A DNA stretch of 64,000 nucleotides. Origin: Succinatimonas sp. CAG:777. Lineage in GTDB: Bacteria; Pseudomonadota; Gammaproteobacteria; Enterobacterales; Succinivibrionaceae. The stretch lies in the NCBI GenBank assembly GCA_000431835.1, contig HF987960.1:15045-79044 (forward strand). The letters are read 5' to 3'. Shown here one piece after another: positions 8,921-16,057 of this stretch. Below the pieces are notes generated by a model. That model worked only from the letters and a program-made list of their open reading frames with translations, was not told the origin of the DNA and did not search any database. How positions within the stretch are numbered: position 1 is the stretch's first letter; each line of letters starts with the position of its first letter. The position numbers and the translations under genes were made by a program.

Positions 8921-8926
8921 ATTATA
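8921..8926 (-). promoter_or_regulatory. Probable -10 box of the infA promoter
   Basis: A perfect TATAAT on the minus strand about 80 bp upstream of infA. The -35 region is poor (GATTAG at 17 bp). Confidence 0.5.
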
Positions 8927-9014
8927 CAACAAATTTTGCGTTACTAATCACAAATGTCATAAATGTGCTTTATGGTGAGAAAGATTTATCCGTTTACATC
9001 TTAAAAATTAGTAT

Positions 9015-10010
9015 TTACTTGAATGAACAACTCTTTTTGTGACCTCGTTTACAGGCAATTTTGTAGTACTTTCGAGCCATCTCAAGATCTTTTTTTGTGC
9101 CACTTCCATGCAAATATGAATATCCGACGCTAGAACATGATTTAACATCATTAAGTTCACAGCCTTTAAAAAAGTATGAAAATGCCATATTTGGATCATG
9201 GTATTTCCCTTTACCTTTTACATACAGCCATGCGCGATTACGGCAGGCTTGACCGACATTTAAGTCACAGCCTTTTTCAAAGTATTTTGCAGCAGTACCT
9301 TTATTCTGTTTTATTCCTTTTCCATATTCATATAAGAAACCTGCACTATTGCATGCTTTGCCATCATTAAGAGCGCAACCTCTTTCAAAAAGGCTTAATG
9401 ACGTCTTGATGCTTTTTACTACGCCATTTCCATATTCATACATGAAACCTAGGTTGTAACATGCCTTAGATATATTGCTGTCACAGGCGCTCTCATAGTT
9501 AGATATAGCTTTTTTGAGATTTCTTTTTGTACCTAAGCCGTAGTTATTCATGACACCCGAATAAAGACAGGCTTTTCCTTCACCTTGTGCACAGTAGTCA
9601 TTGAAAGTTGAAAAGATTTTTTTTAGATCAGTTGATAAAGTTCTGTGGTTAAATGATGCGATTGTCTCATCTAAGGAATTAAAACTGTTATTAGCAGCCG
9701 AGGTGTTCTTGTGTATATCAGTTTGCAGATTGTTAATTTTATTGAAACTATCCTTATCATCAGGTAAATAGATTAAAGCTCCACAAGAAAACATATCATC
9801 AAGGTCGCAACCTGCTGAATACATTTGTTCAGCTTTCTTCAAATCAGCATTCTCAGAGTTTTCGTAATAAACGCCTGCTTGACCACACGAATTAGCCCTA
9901 CCTTCATTACATTCTTTTATAAGAAAAGATATATCGGAGGTCTCAGCACTTGAGAAAATTGAATAAGAGAAAATTAAAACTAAAGCAAAGGAATGTTTTT
10001 TGATGGTCAT
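9015..10010 (-). CDS. Exported cysteine-rich Sel1-repeat protein (Hcp-like)
   Basis: 331 residues with a signal peptide (hydrophobic residues 8-21, cleavage near SSA-E). The rest is a chain of about 36-residue Sel1-like repeats of the form A-x-x-Y-E-x-G-C-x-x-x-x-x-x-A-C-x-x-x-G-x-x-Y-x-x-G. Nearly every repeat has a cysteine pair eight residues apart, the hallmark of the Helicobacter Hcp family, where each repeat is closed by a disulfide. This implies a periplasmic or secreted solenoid that depends on disulfide formation; dsbB is in this window. The repeat around residues 85-135 is interrupted by a less conserved Ser/Asn-rich insert. Binding partner unknown. Confidence 0.85.
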   Translation of the reverse strand: MTIKKHSFALVLIFSYSIFSSAETSDISFLIKECNEGRANSCGQAGVYYENSENADLKKAEQMYSAGCDLDDMFSCGALIYLPDDKDSFNKINNLQTDIHKNTSAANNSFNSLDETIASFNHRTLSTDLKKIFSTFNDYCAQGEGKACLYSGVMNNYGLGTKRNLKKAISNYESACDSNISKACYNLGFMYEYGNGVVKSIKTSLSLFERGCALNDGKACNSAGFLYEYGKGIKQNKGTAAKYFEKGCDLNVGQACRNRAWLYVKGKGKYHDPNMAFSYFFKGCELNDVKSCSSVGYSYLHGSGTKKDLEMARKYYKIACKRGHKKSCSFK

Positions 10011-10157
10011 AGTTTGATGATAAAAGTAATAAACAATTTGTATAAAAGAAACGACAAATCAAGCTTAAGTTTATTCTTTATTATTCTTGTAAACTAGATT
10101 TTTATATAAAAGTTTGAGCTTGGTATCACCTATAAAATACTGTAATTCATTTTGTGT

Positions 10158-10185
10158 TTGTAAAACATTATGATATTGTTGTAAT
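10158..10185 (+). promoter_or_regulatory. Candidate fabB promoter
   Basis: TTGTAA (10158-10163), a 16-bp spacer and TGTAAT (10180-10185), about 77 bp upstream of fabB. It is a plausible but imperfect sigma-70 match. Confidence 0.3.
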
Positions 10186-10261
10186 GTAACGTTTTTAATA
10201 ACAGTTTTAACAATAGTTTAAAAAAAATCGTCACAGAATTTTTTACAAATTCGGAGAAAGC

Positions 10262-11485
10262 ATGACATTAAAAAAAGTTGTCATAACAGGCTTGGGTATT
10301 GTTTCATCAATCGGTGTCGGTGTAGATGCAGTACTAAAGTCACTAAAGGAAGGTAAATCAGGTATCAAAAAATCTCAGGACTTCGTGGACAGACAAATGC
10401 GTTCACAGGTAGCAGGTTTAGTTGATATTGACCTTAAAGAATTTATTGACCGTAGAGCATTACGCTTTATGGGTGAGGCTGCTGCATATTCTTATATAGC
10501 AATGAAAGAAGCTATAGCAATGGCTGGTCTTACAGAAGAAGATATTAGCAATGAAAGAACTGGTCTGTTTACTGGTTCTGGTGGTGGTGATACTAAAGCC
10601 ATCGTAGATGCAGCTGATATTCTACGTGAAAAAGGCGTAAAAAAGATTGGCCCTTATGCAGTTCCTAAGGCAATGAGTTCAACCACCTCAGCAAACCTAG
10701 CAACTGCATTTAAGATTAAAGGAGCATCTTTATCTGTAAGTTCAGCTTGTTCTACTTCAGCTCACTGCATTGAATTAGCTTGTGATGAAATTGCTTTAGG
10801 TCGTCACGATATTATGTTCGCAGGTGGCGGTGAATCAGCAGATTGGACAATTTCATGTCTGTTCGATGCAATGGGAGCTCTGTCTAAAGGATATAACGAT
10901 ACTCCTGAGAAAGCATCCAGACCATATGACGCTAACCGAGATGGTTTCGTAATTGGTGCCGGAGGTGGCATTTTAGTTCTAGAGTCAGAAGAACACGCTA
11001 AAGCACGTGGGGCAAATATTATCGCGGAAGTTGTAGGCTTCGGTGCCACCTCTGATGGCTATGATATGGTGGCTCCATCAGGTGAAGGCGCAATGCGTTG
11101 CATGAAGCGCGCTCTAGAAGGATGTGATTACAAGATTGATTACATCAATACTCATGGTACCTCTACTGTTTTAGGTGATCTAAAAGAGCTTGAAGCTATT
11201 AGAGAAGTATTTGGAGATAACTGTCCACCAATCTCATCTACTAAGTCTATGACAGGTCATACCTTAGGTGCTGCTGGTGTAAGTGAAGCTATCTTTAGTC
11301 TTTTAATGATGCAAAATGATTTTATTGCTCCATCAATAAACGTCGATGAATTAGACGAACAGGCTAAAGGCTTTGATATTGTAGCTAATAAGGCAAGAGA
11401 AGCTAAACTTGAGACTGTCATGTCAAACAGCTTTGGCTTTGGTGGTACTAACGCATCCTTAGTTCTGCACAAATACCATGGCTAA
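10262..11485 (+). CDS. fabB: 3-oxoacyl-ACP synthase I
   Basis: Elongating beta-ketoacyl-ACP synthase of type II fatty-acid synthesis, required with FabA for unsaturated fatty acids in Gammaproteobacteria. Its 407 residues match E. coli FabB (406) almost without gaps. The catalytic triad is visible: C163 in SVSSACSTSAHC and the two histidines in NTHGTST and MTGHTLGAAG. The C-terminal SNSFGFGGTN glycine loop is intact. GGAGAAAG precedes the ATG. The end overlaps rsuA by 8 bp, so the two are translationally coupled. FabA is not in the window. Confidence 0.96.
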   Translation: MTLKKVVITGLGIVSSIGVGVDAVLKSLKEGKSGIKKSQDFVDRQMRSQVAGLVDIDLKEFIDRRALRFMGEAAAYSYIAMKEAIAMAGLTEEDISNERTGLFTGSGGGDTKAIVDAADILREKGVKKIGPYAVPKAMSSTTSANLATAFKIKGASLSVSSACSTSAHCIELACDEIALGRHDIMFAGGGESADWTISCLFDAMGALSKGYNDTPEKASRPYDANRDGFVIGAGGGILVLESEEHAKARGANIIAEVVGFGATSDGYDMVAPSGEGAMRCMKRALEGCDYKIDYINTHGTSTVLGDLKELEAIREVFGDNCPPISSTKSMTGHTLGAAGVSEAIFSLLMMQNDFIAPSINVDELDEQAKGFDIVANKAREAKLETVMSNSFGFGGTNASLVLHKYHG

Positions 11486-12221
11486 AGATACTTTAAGATT
11501 AGATAAAGCCGTATCACATAACTTCGATGTCCCTCGCTCATATGCTGCCAAGCTTATTAAGGCAGGGGATGTTGAAGTTGATGGTGAAGTAATTGCAGAT
11601 CCTGCCGCAAAAATCTCCATTGAGGCTGACATTGTCATTGACGGCAATGAAGTGTCAGTGTCAGATGGCTTTAAAAAGCGCATCTTTATGCTGAATAAGC
11701 CAAATGGCTACGTTTGTGCTGACAGGGATAACAATAACCCAATTGTTATCAATATCTTTTCAGACATTCCAAAGTTTACACAGATGCATTGTGTTGGTCG
11801 TCTTGATATTGATACTACTGGTCTTATTATTGTCACTGATGATGGCGATCTTAATCATAAGATCACCTCTCCAAAAACTGGTGTTACCAAGACCTATAGA
11901 GCAGTTACCAAAGAGAAAATCTCTGAGCACGATATAGAGCATTTTGCTAAAGGCTTAAAACATCCTGAGGAAAAGACTCGTTATAAGAGCGCATTACTTG
12001 AGATTATATCTGATAATGAAGCTTTAGTTACCGTAACTGAAGGTCGTTTTCATGAGGTAAAACGTCTTTTTGAATGTGTAGGTAATGAGGTTTTAGAGTT
12101 AGAAAGATTGTACATTGGTCAATTAAGACTCGATGAGGATCTTGAAGAGGGGGAGTACAGAGAAATATCTGATGAGGATATCGAGTTAGTGTTCACTCCA
12201 TATAAAGACTTTAAAAAATAA
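11478..12221 (+). CDS. rsuA: 16S rRNA pseudouridine(516) synthase
   Basis: 247-residue RsuA/RluB-family enzyme: an N-terminal S4-like RNA-binding domain (residues 5-60, LRLDKAVSHNF...VEVDGEV) followed by the catalytic domain. FMLNKPNGYVCA, then the catalytic-aspartate motif GRLDIDTTGLIIVTDDGD and EGRFHEVKRLFECVGNEV are close to E. coli RsuA; the YVC and RLDIDTTGL versions favour RsuA over RluB, RluE or RluF. It starts inside the end of fabB. The last 10-12 residues are an acidic extension. A hairpin terminator follows. Confidence 0.88.
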   Translation: MAKDTLRLDKAVSHNFDVPRSYAAKLIKAGDVEVDGEVIADPAAKISIEADIVIDGNEVSVSDGFKKRIFMLNKPNGYVCADRDNNNPIVINIFSDIPKFTQMHCVGRLDIDTTGLIIVTDDGDLNHKITSPKTGVTKTYRAVTKEKISEHDIEHFAKGLKHPEEKTRYKSALLEIISDNEALVTVTEGRFHEVKRLFECVGNEVLELERLYIGQLRLDEDLEEGEYREISDEDIELVFTPYKDFKK

Positions 12222-12243
12222 GCTTTAGAAATCCTTTCAAAAA

Positions 12244-12271
12244 TAAGCCTATACTGAAAAGCATAGGCTTA
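12244..12271. terminator. Bidirectional hairpin between rsuA and the BamE-like gene
   Basis: The arms TAAGCCTAT (12244-12252) and ATAGGCTTA (12263-12271) form a perfect 9-bp stem with a 10-nt loop, between convergent genes. U-tracts are weak. Confidence 0.6.
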
Positions 12272-12298
12272 ATCTTCATTTACTACTTACTTTATCTT

Positions 12299-12652
12299 TT
12301 AGTATCCAGCTGCCTTTAAAAGTGCATTACCAGTACTTTTTGCTTTTCTGTTAGCAATATAGTCTTTTACCACACCATTCTTGTCACAAACAAAGGTTAC
12401 TGTCTCATGAACATTTCTGCCAATACTCTTGATCACCTCATAATTATAAACATACATGGTGTCTTCACCAGAGTTTAAGGTTTTATCAGGAGCGCCAAAG
12501 GTGGTCATTAGTACATCAGTGGTAGTTTCTCCTTTAGTGATAGACTGTAACTGTCTGTCGGTGATCCTTGTTCCCATTTGATGATTGAACATTGAGCATC
12601 CGCTAACGTTTACTAACAGACAGATTGCAAATATTGCTGATAAGAACTTCAT
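12299..12652 (-). CDS. SmpA/OmlA (BamE-like) domain lipoprotein
   Basis: 117 residues. The signal sequence ends in the lipobox V-S-G-C (C19), so this is a lipoprotein. The mature domain has the BamE/OmlA pattern: I-x-x-G-x-T-x-x-D-V-x-x-x-F-G-x-P near residues 40-55, then a YVYNYE strand and a final strand at the end of the fold. It is too short and divergent to be called BamE itself with confidence; several unrelated lipoproteins use this fold. GAGG lies ahead of the ATG. The gene begins 10 bp after the membrane-protein gene upstream, so they form a two-gene operon. Confidence 0.75.
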   Translation of the reverse strand: MKFLSAIFAICLLVNVSGCSMFNHQMGTRITDRQLQSITKGETTTDVLMTTFGAPDKTLNSGEDTMYVYNYEVIKSIGRNVHETVTFVCDKNGVVKDYIANRKAKSTGNALLKAAGY

Positions 12653-12662
12653 AATAACCTCA

Positions 12663-13106
12663 CTATTGATTTTGTTCTGTACCTTGAACAGCCTGCTCTT
12701 GAGCTAGCTTGAACTGATGCTTGTTGTAGAAAAATAAAATGATCATGCCAATAGGCGCAATTACAAAACTAAAGCACAACAAGATTGCATAAGAGATGTA
12801 CTTATAGGTTAGAAATAACAGGGCATTTGAAATTATTACATTATTACCCATGACAAATTCAACGATACTTTCGTAGGCAAATCTTGAAAAAGGGTAAAGA
12901 ATGAGTAGAAACAGTGCTCCTGCTATGTAACTTAGAATACCAATTACAGCTGTTCCAGTTGAGATCTCTGGATTTGAAAAAACGACGTAAATCTGTAATC
13001 CAATGATAATGACAGGAACGATGGCCCCCAGGACAAAGTGTCTCCAATAATATGAAGGTTTTAAACCTCTCAATGCAAAAGCTACGATTTGTTGCCAAAA
13101 AGACAT
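12663..13106 (-). CDS. Small membrane protein (DUF4282-like, tentative)
   Basis: 147 residues with three or four hydrophobic segments: about 25-45, 55-75 and 95-125. The segment LYPFSRFAYESIVEFVMGNN resembles the conserved R-x-x-x-E-x-x-x-x-x-F element of DUF4282 proteins, but I am not certain of the family. The C-terminus is polar and Gln-rich. TAGGAG precedes the ATG. It is the first gene of a two-gene unit with the BamE-like lipoprotein, suggesting an envelope role. Confidence 0.6.
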   Translation of the reverse strand: MSFWQQIVAFALRGLKPSYYWRHFVLGAIVPVIIIGLQIYVVFSNPEISTGTAVIGILSYIAGALFLLILYPFSRFAYESIVEFVMGNNVIISNALLFLTYKYISYAILLCFSFVIAPIGMIILFFYNKHQFKLAQEQAVQGTEQNQ

Positions 13107-13326
13107 AAGTTCTCCTAATTTATAAAAAAGTATGTATATTTTATTTAATCAGTATTTTTTTTTGTCGCATCTGTCACAGATCCAAAATTTGATATGTAAT
13201 CGCACGCTTTTAGCGCGAAGCATAAAAAATGTTGTAAGAATTTTAAAAACAGTGATACTTATCAAAGAATTGAAAACAAACAATTAACAAATTTAGACAT
13301 GTAACGTTAACAGAACTCTTCCATCT

Positions 13327-13358
13327 TTACCTCTGAGAATAATAAAAATAAGAGGTAA
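13327..13358 (+). promoter_or_regulatory. Hairpin sequestering the ribosome-binding site of the first MalE-like gene
   Basis: TTACCTCT (13327-13334) pairs perfectly with AGAGGTAA (13351-13358) across a 16-nt A-rich loop. The right arm contains AGAGG, the ribosome-binding site lying 9 nt before ATG 13365. In mRNA this stem would hide the site, so it may control translation. Confidence 0.45.
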
Positions 13359-13364
13359 GCTACT

Positions 13365-14564
13365 ATGTTTAAATTAGCAATAATTTTATCTTTGGTAATA
13401 CTATCGTCGTTTAACGTTTATGCTCAGGAAAAGGAGCAGATTGAGGTTTGGAAAGAGCCGTCAAAATCTTTTGCAATTACTAAAGCCATAGCCGATTTCG
13501 AAGCTATCAATGATTGTGAGATTAAATTAAGAGAAATATCTTCAAAACAGTTAGATGTCTTAAAAGAGCATATCAAAAATGGTGAACGAATTCCTGATGT
13601 GATGGTCACCATCTCTGACAAATTTGGACAAGCACAAGAAGATCATCTGCTGATGCCTTTAGATTTCATGACAATTGACAGGAAAGATTATCTTGATGAG
13701 GCTGTGGGTGCTTTTACAGAGTCAGGAAAAATCTATGCATCCCCTCGGTCAATTGAGACTTTGGTTGTTTATTACAATGCCGATCTTATCAAATACCCAG
13801 CAGAAACTTTAGCAGAATATGAACAGCTTGCTAAAGACAATAAAAACAAAGATCGCTTGAGCCTTATAGGAAAGTTTGACGACATCTATTATGCTTATGG
13901 TTTTATCAGGGGTAATGGAGGATATGTTTTTGGTAGAAATCCTGATGGCTCTATAAACGTCAATGATATTGGCTTAGATTCAGAAGGGGCAATGAAAGTT
14001 TTAGCTGAACTTACAGAATATGCTAGAAACTGCATTCCACAAGATATTTTTGAGAAAAAAGGTGAAGCCATTATTGATAAACTCTTTACCTCAGGAAGAG
14101 CTATTGCTGTAGTCAATGGTTCTTGGGCTTTAGAAAAATATGCTAAAGCAGGAATCAACATTGGTATAGCTCTATTACCAAAACTTAAAAATGGACGTAG
14201 ATTAGCTCCATTTTTTGGAGTGAAAGGTTATACCATCCCTGCTCAATCTTTACATAGCGAGCTTGCTCAAAAGTTTATTCAGTTTCTAAACAGACCTGAG
14301 TATGCAGAGGACAGATACTTCAAGAAAGCTGAGCTTCTGCCTATTAGGACTGTCTTAAATGAATCCTTTATTAAATATGATGATTTGGCAAGTACCTTAG
14401 TCAATGAAATTAAGTTCTTAGAGCCTATGCCTAATATCAATAAAATGAATGATGTTTTGGGTGACCTAAATTACGCTCTAAACAGAACCGTTTTATACGG
14501 TATTCCATATAAGTCAACTTTTAAAAACGCCAAAATCAGAATTGAACAGTATTTGTATCAATAG
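13365..14564 (+). CDS. Periplasmic solute-binding protein, MalE-like, copy 1
   Basis: 399 residues with a signal peptide (cleavage after A20, SFNVYA-Q). The mature protein has the family-1 extracellular solute-binding fold and follows E. coli MalE: I-E-V-W near the start, the D-V-M-V-T-I-S-D-K-F-G segment where MalE has DIIFWAHDRFG, P-R-S-I-E-T-L-V-V-Y-Y-N, G-G-Y-V-F, V-N-G-S-W-A-L and E-P-M-P-N-I near the end. A carbohydrate ligand, possibly maltodextrin, is inferred from fold similarity only. No permease or ATPase is adjacent. The downstream paralogue shares the same motifs. A hairpin covers the ribosome-binding site. Confidence 0.85.
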   Translation: MFKLAIILSLVILSSFNVYAQEKEQIEVWKEPSKSFAITKAIADFEAINDCEIKLREISSKQLDVLKEHIKNGERIPDVMVTISDKFGQAQEDHLLMPLDFMTIDRKDYLDEAVGAFTESGKIYASPRSIETLVVYYNADLIKYPAETLAEYEQLAKDNKNKDRLSLIGKFDDIYYAYGFIRGNGGYVFGRNPDGSINVNDIGLDSEGAMKVLAELTEYARNCIPQDIFEKKGEAIIDKLFTSGRAIAVVNGSWALEKYAKAGINIGIALLPKLKNGRRLAPFFGVKGYTIPAQSLHSELAQKFIQFLNRPEYAEDRYFKKAELLPIRTVLNESFIKYDDLASTLVNEIKFLEPMPNINKMNDVLGDLNYALNRTVLYGIPYKSTFKNAKIRIEQYLYQ

Positions 14565-14622
14565 AAATTGACAAATTGACATCGAAAATCTTACAGATAA
14601 AGAAATTTGTCACAGAAAAATA

Positions 14623-14686
14623 TCCTAGACAAAAGTAATATTGCGATAAATAACATAAGGATAAATTTTTAGTCTAGGAATTTTTT
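14623..14686 (+). terminator. Probable terminator after the first MalE-like gene
   Basis: TCCTAGAC (14623-14630) and GTCTAGGA (14672-14679) pair perfectly across a 41-nt loop and are followed by ATTTTTTAATAA. The loop is long for a terminator, so the alternative is a structured leader of the second gene. Confidence 0.5.
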
Positions 14687-14784
14687 AATAAATGGGTAAA
14701 ATATTTACAATTTTGTCATTAAGATTGCGATTTTTTTAGGGCAAAAAATTATTTTAACTTTCTGAATATATAAATTGGGTGTCT

Positions 14785-15981
14785 ATGAAAAAACTGTCAA
14801 AACTCACTTTATGCGCATTTCTTTTATCAGTAAGTACTGCATCAATTGCAGAATCAAGATTAGTTGTTTGGGAAGATAGTGGCAAAGGTTACGGTATTGA
14901 AAAGGCTGCCAGAAACTTTGCTAAAGAAAATGGTTGTGAAGTTGTTATCGAACAAAAAGATTCTATAAAGCATGTAGATATGGTTTCAGAATTAAATCAA
15001 AAAGGTGAGAGTACACCTGACATCTTTATTGCAATTTCTGATCAGATTAGTGGTGCAGTAAATAAAGGTTTAATCACTAAGTTAGACAGATTTTCTTCTG
15101 ATACAGAGAAGGCAAAGTACATACCTTTAGCAATTGATGCTTTTAGTCATAACGGAGAGCTCTATGCAGTACCCCGTTCAATTGAATCCTTAGTGGTTTA
15201 TTACAATAAGGCTTTACTAGAATATCCCTATGAGTTTATGGATGATTACCTAAAATTCAATGACAAGATGCTCTCAGAAGGAAAATATGGTCTTATCGGA
15301 AAGTTAGATCAATTTTATATTTCCTATGGTATCTTCAGTGGATATGGTGCCTATGTCTTTGGCAATAAAAATGGCAGATATAATCCAGATGATATTGGTT
15401 TAAATAATGATGGTGCCGTAAAAGCATTACAATTTATTACCTCATATTCAAAGTATCTTCCAAAGGAAGTTTTAACTAGTAATGGTTTTGCTGCTGTGGA
15501 TAATTACTTTAAAGAAGGCAAGGCTGCCGCTGTAATCAGTGGACCATGGGCTTTAGGTGATTATGCTAAATCTGGTGTGGATTATGGTGTAGCTCCGTTG
15601 CCTATTCTTCCAAACGGTCAAGCAATGCGTCCGTTTTATGGTGCAAAGGGCTATGTAATTTCTTCAAAAACAAAGAATAAAGATCTTGCAGAAAAGTTTT
15701 TAGAGTACATCAACAGACCTGAGTATGCTCTGATTCGTTATTCAGAGATTGCTGAGCTTCCTCCTATTAAAGCAGTATTAGATAATCCTTTAATTACTAA
15801 TGACGATTTTGCTAATGCAATTGCAATTCAGATTAAGAATGCAGATGCAATGCCAACCGTACCTGAATTTTCAAAAGTATGGGATCCTATGGGCAATGCA
15901 ATTTTAAAATCAATTTCAGGTGATGAAGAGCCAAAGAATGCTCTAAATATGGCAGTATACGAGATAAAAGATAACGAATAA
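14785..15981 (+). CDS. Periplasmic solute-binding protein, MalE-like, copy 2
   Basis: 398 residues from ATG 14785 (an in-frame GTG lies two codons upstream). The signal peptide is cleaved after about A22 (STASIA-E). The protein is a paralogue of the preceding gene, sharing V-P-R-S-I-E-S-L-V-V-Y-Y-N, G-A-Y-V-F-G, D-D-I-G-L-N, I-S-G-P-W-A-L and K-G-Y-V-I-S at matching positions, and is equally MalE-like. It lies 220 bp after copy 1 with a probable terminator between, so the two could be expressed separately. GGGTG just upstream is a weak, tightly spaced ribosome-binding site. The transporter partner must be encoded elsewhere. Confidence 0.87.
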   Translation: MKKLSKLTLCAFLLSVSTASIAESRLVVWEDSGKGYGIEKAARNFAKENGCEVVIEQKDSIKHVDMVSELNQKGESTPDIFIAISDQISGAVNKGLITKLDRFSSDTEKAKYIPLAIDAFSHNGELYAVPRSIESLVVYYNKALLEYPYEFMDDYLKFNDKMLSEGKYGLIGKLDQFYISYGIFSGYGAYVFGNKNGRYNPDDIGLNNDGAVKALQFITSYSKYLPKEVLTSNGFAAVDNYFKEGKAAAVISGPWALGDYAKSGVDYGVAPLPILPNGQAMRPFYGAKGYVISSKTKNKDLAEKFLEYINRPEYALIRYSEIAELPPIKAVLDNPLITNDDFANAIAIQIKNADAMPTVPEFSKVWDPMGNAILKSISGDEEPKNALNMAVYEIKDNE

Positions 15982-15994
15982 TCTCATATACAAA

Positions 15995-16054
15995 AAGACC
16001 TGACTTCTGTCAGGTCTTATGAGGCCACGGCAAATACCGTGGCTTTATTATTTC
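15995..16054. terminator. Double-hairpin bidirectional terminator
   Basis: Hairpin one: AAGACCTGAC (15995-16004) / GTCAGGTCTT (16009-16018) with a TTCT loop. Hairpin two: GCCACGG (16024-16030) / CCGTGGC (16037-16043), followed on the plus strand by TTTATTATTT. On the minus strand hairpin one is followed by TTT. Each hairpin therefore serves one of the convergent genes: the second MalE-like gene (plus) and the extra lon (minus). Confidence 0.85.
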
Positions 16055-16057
16055 TGT

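Noticed and set aside
13163..13178. CRP-like site TGTCG-N6-TCACA upstream of the first MalE-like gene
   Set aside because: Only 8 of 10 core positions match and one half-site is poor; this is too weak to list as a feature in AT-rich sequence.
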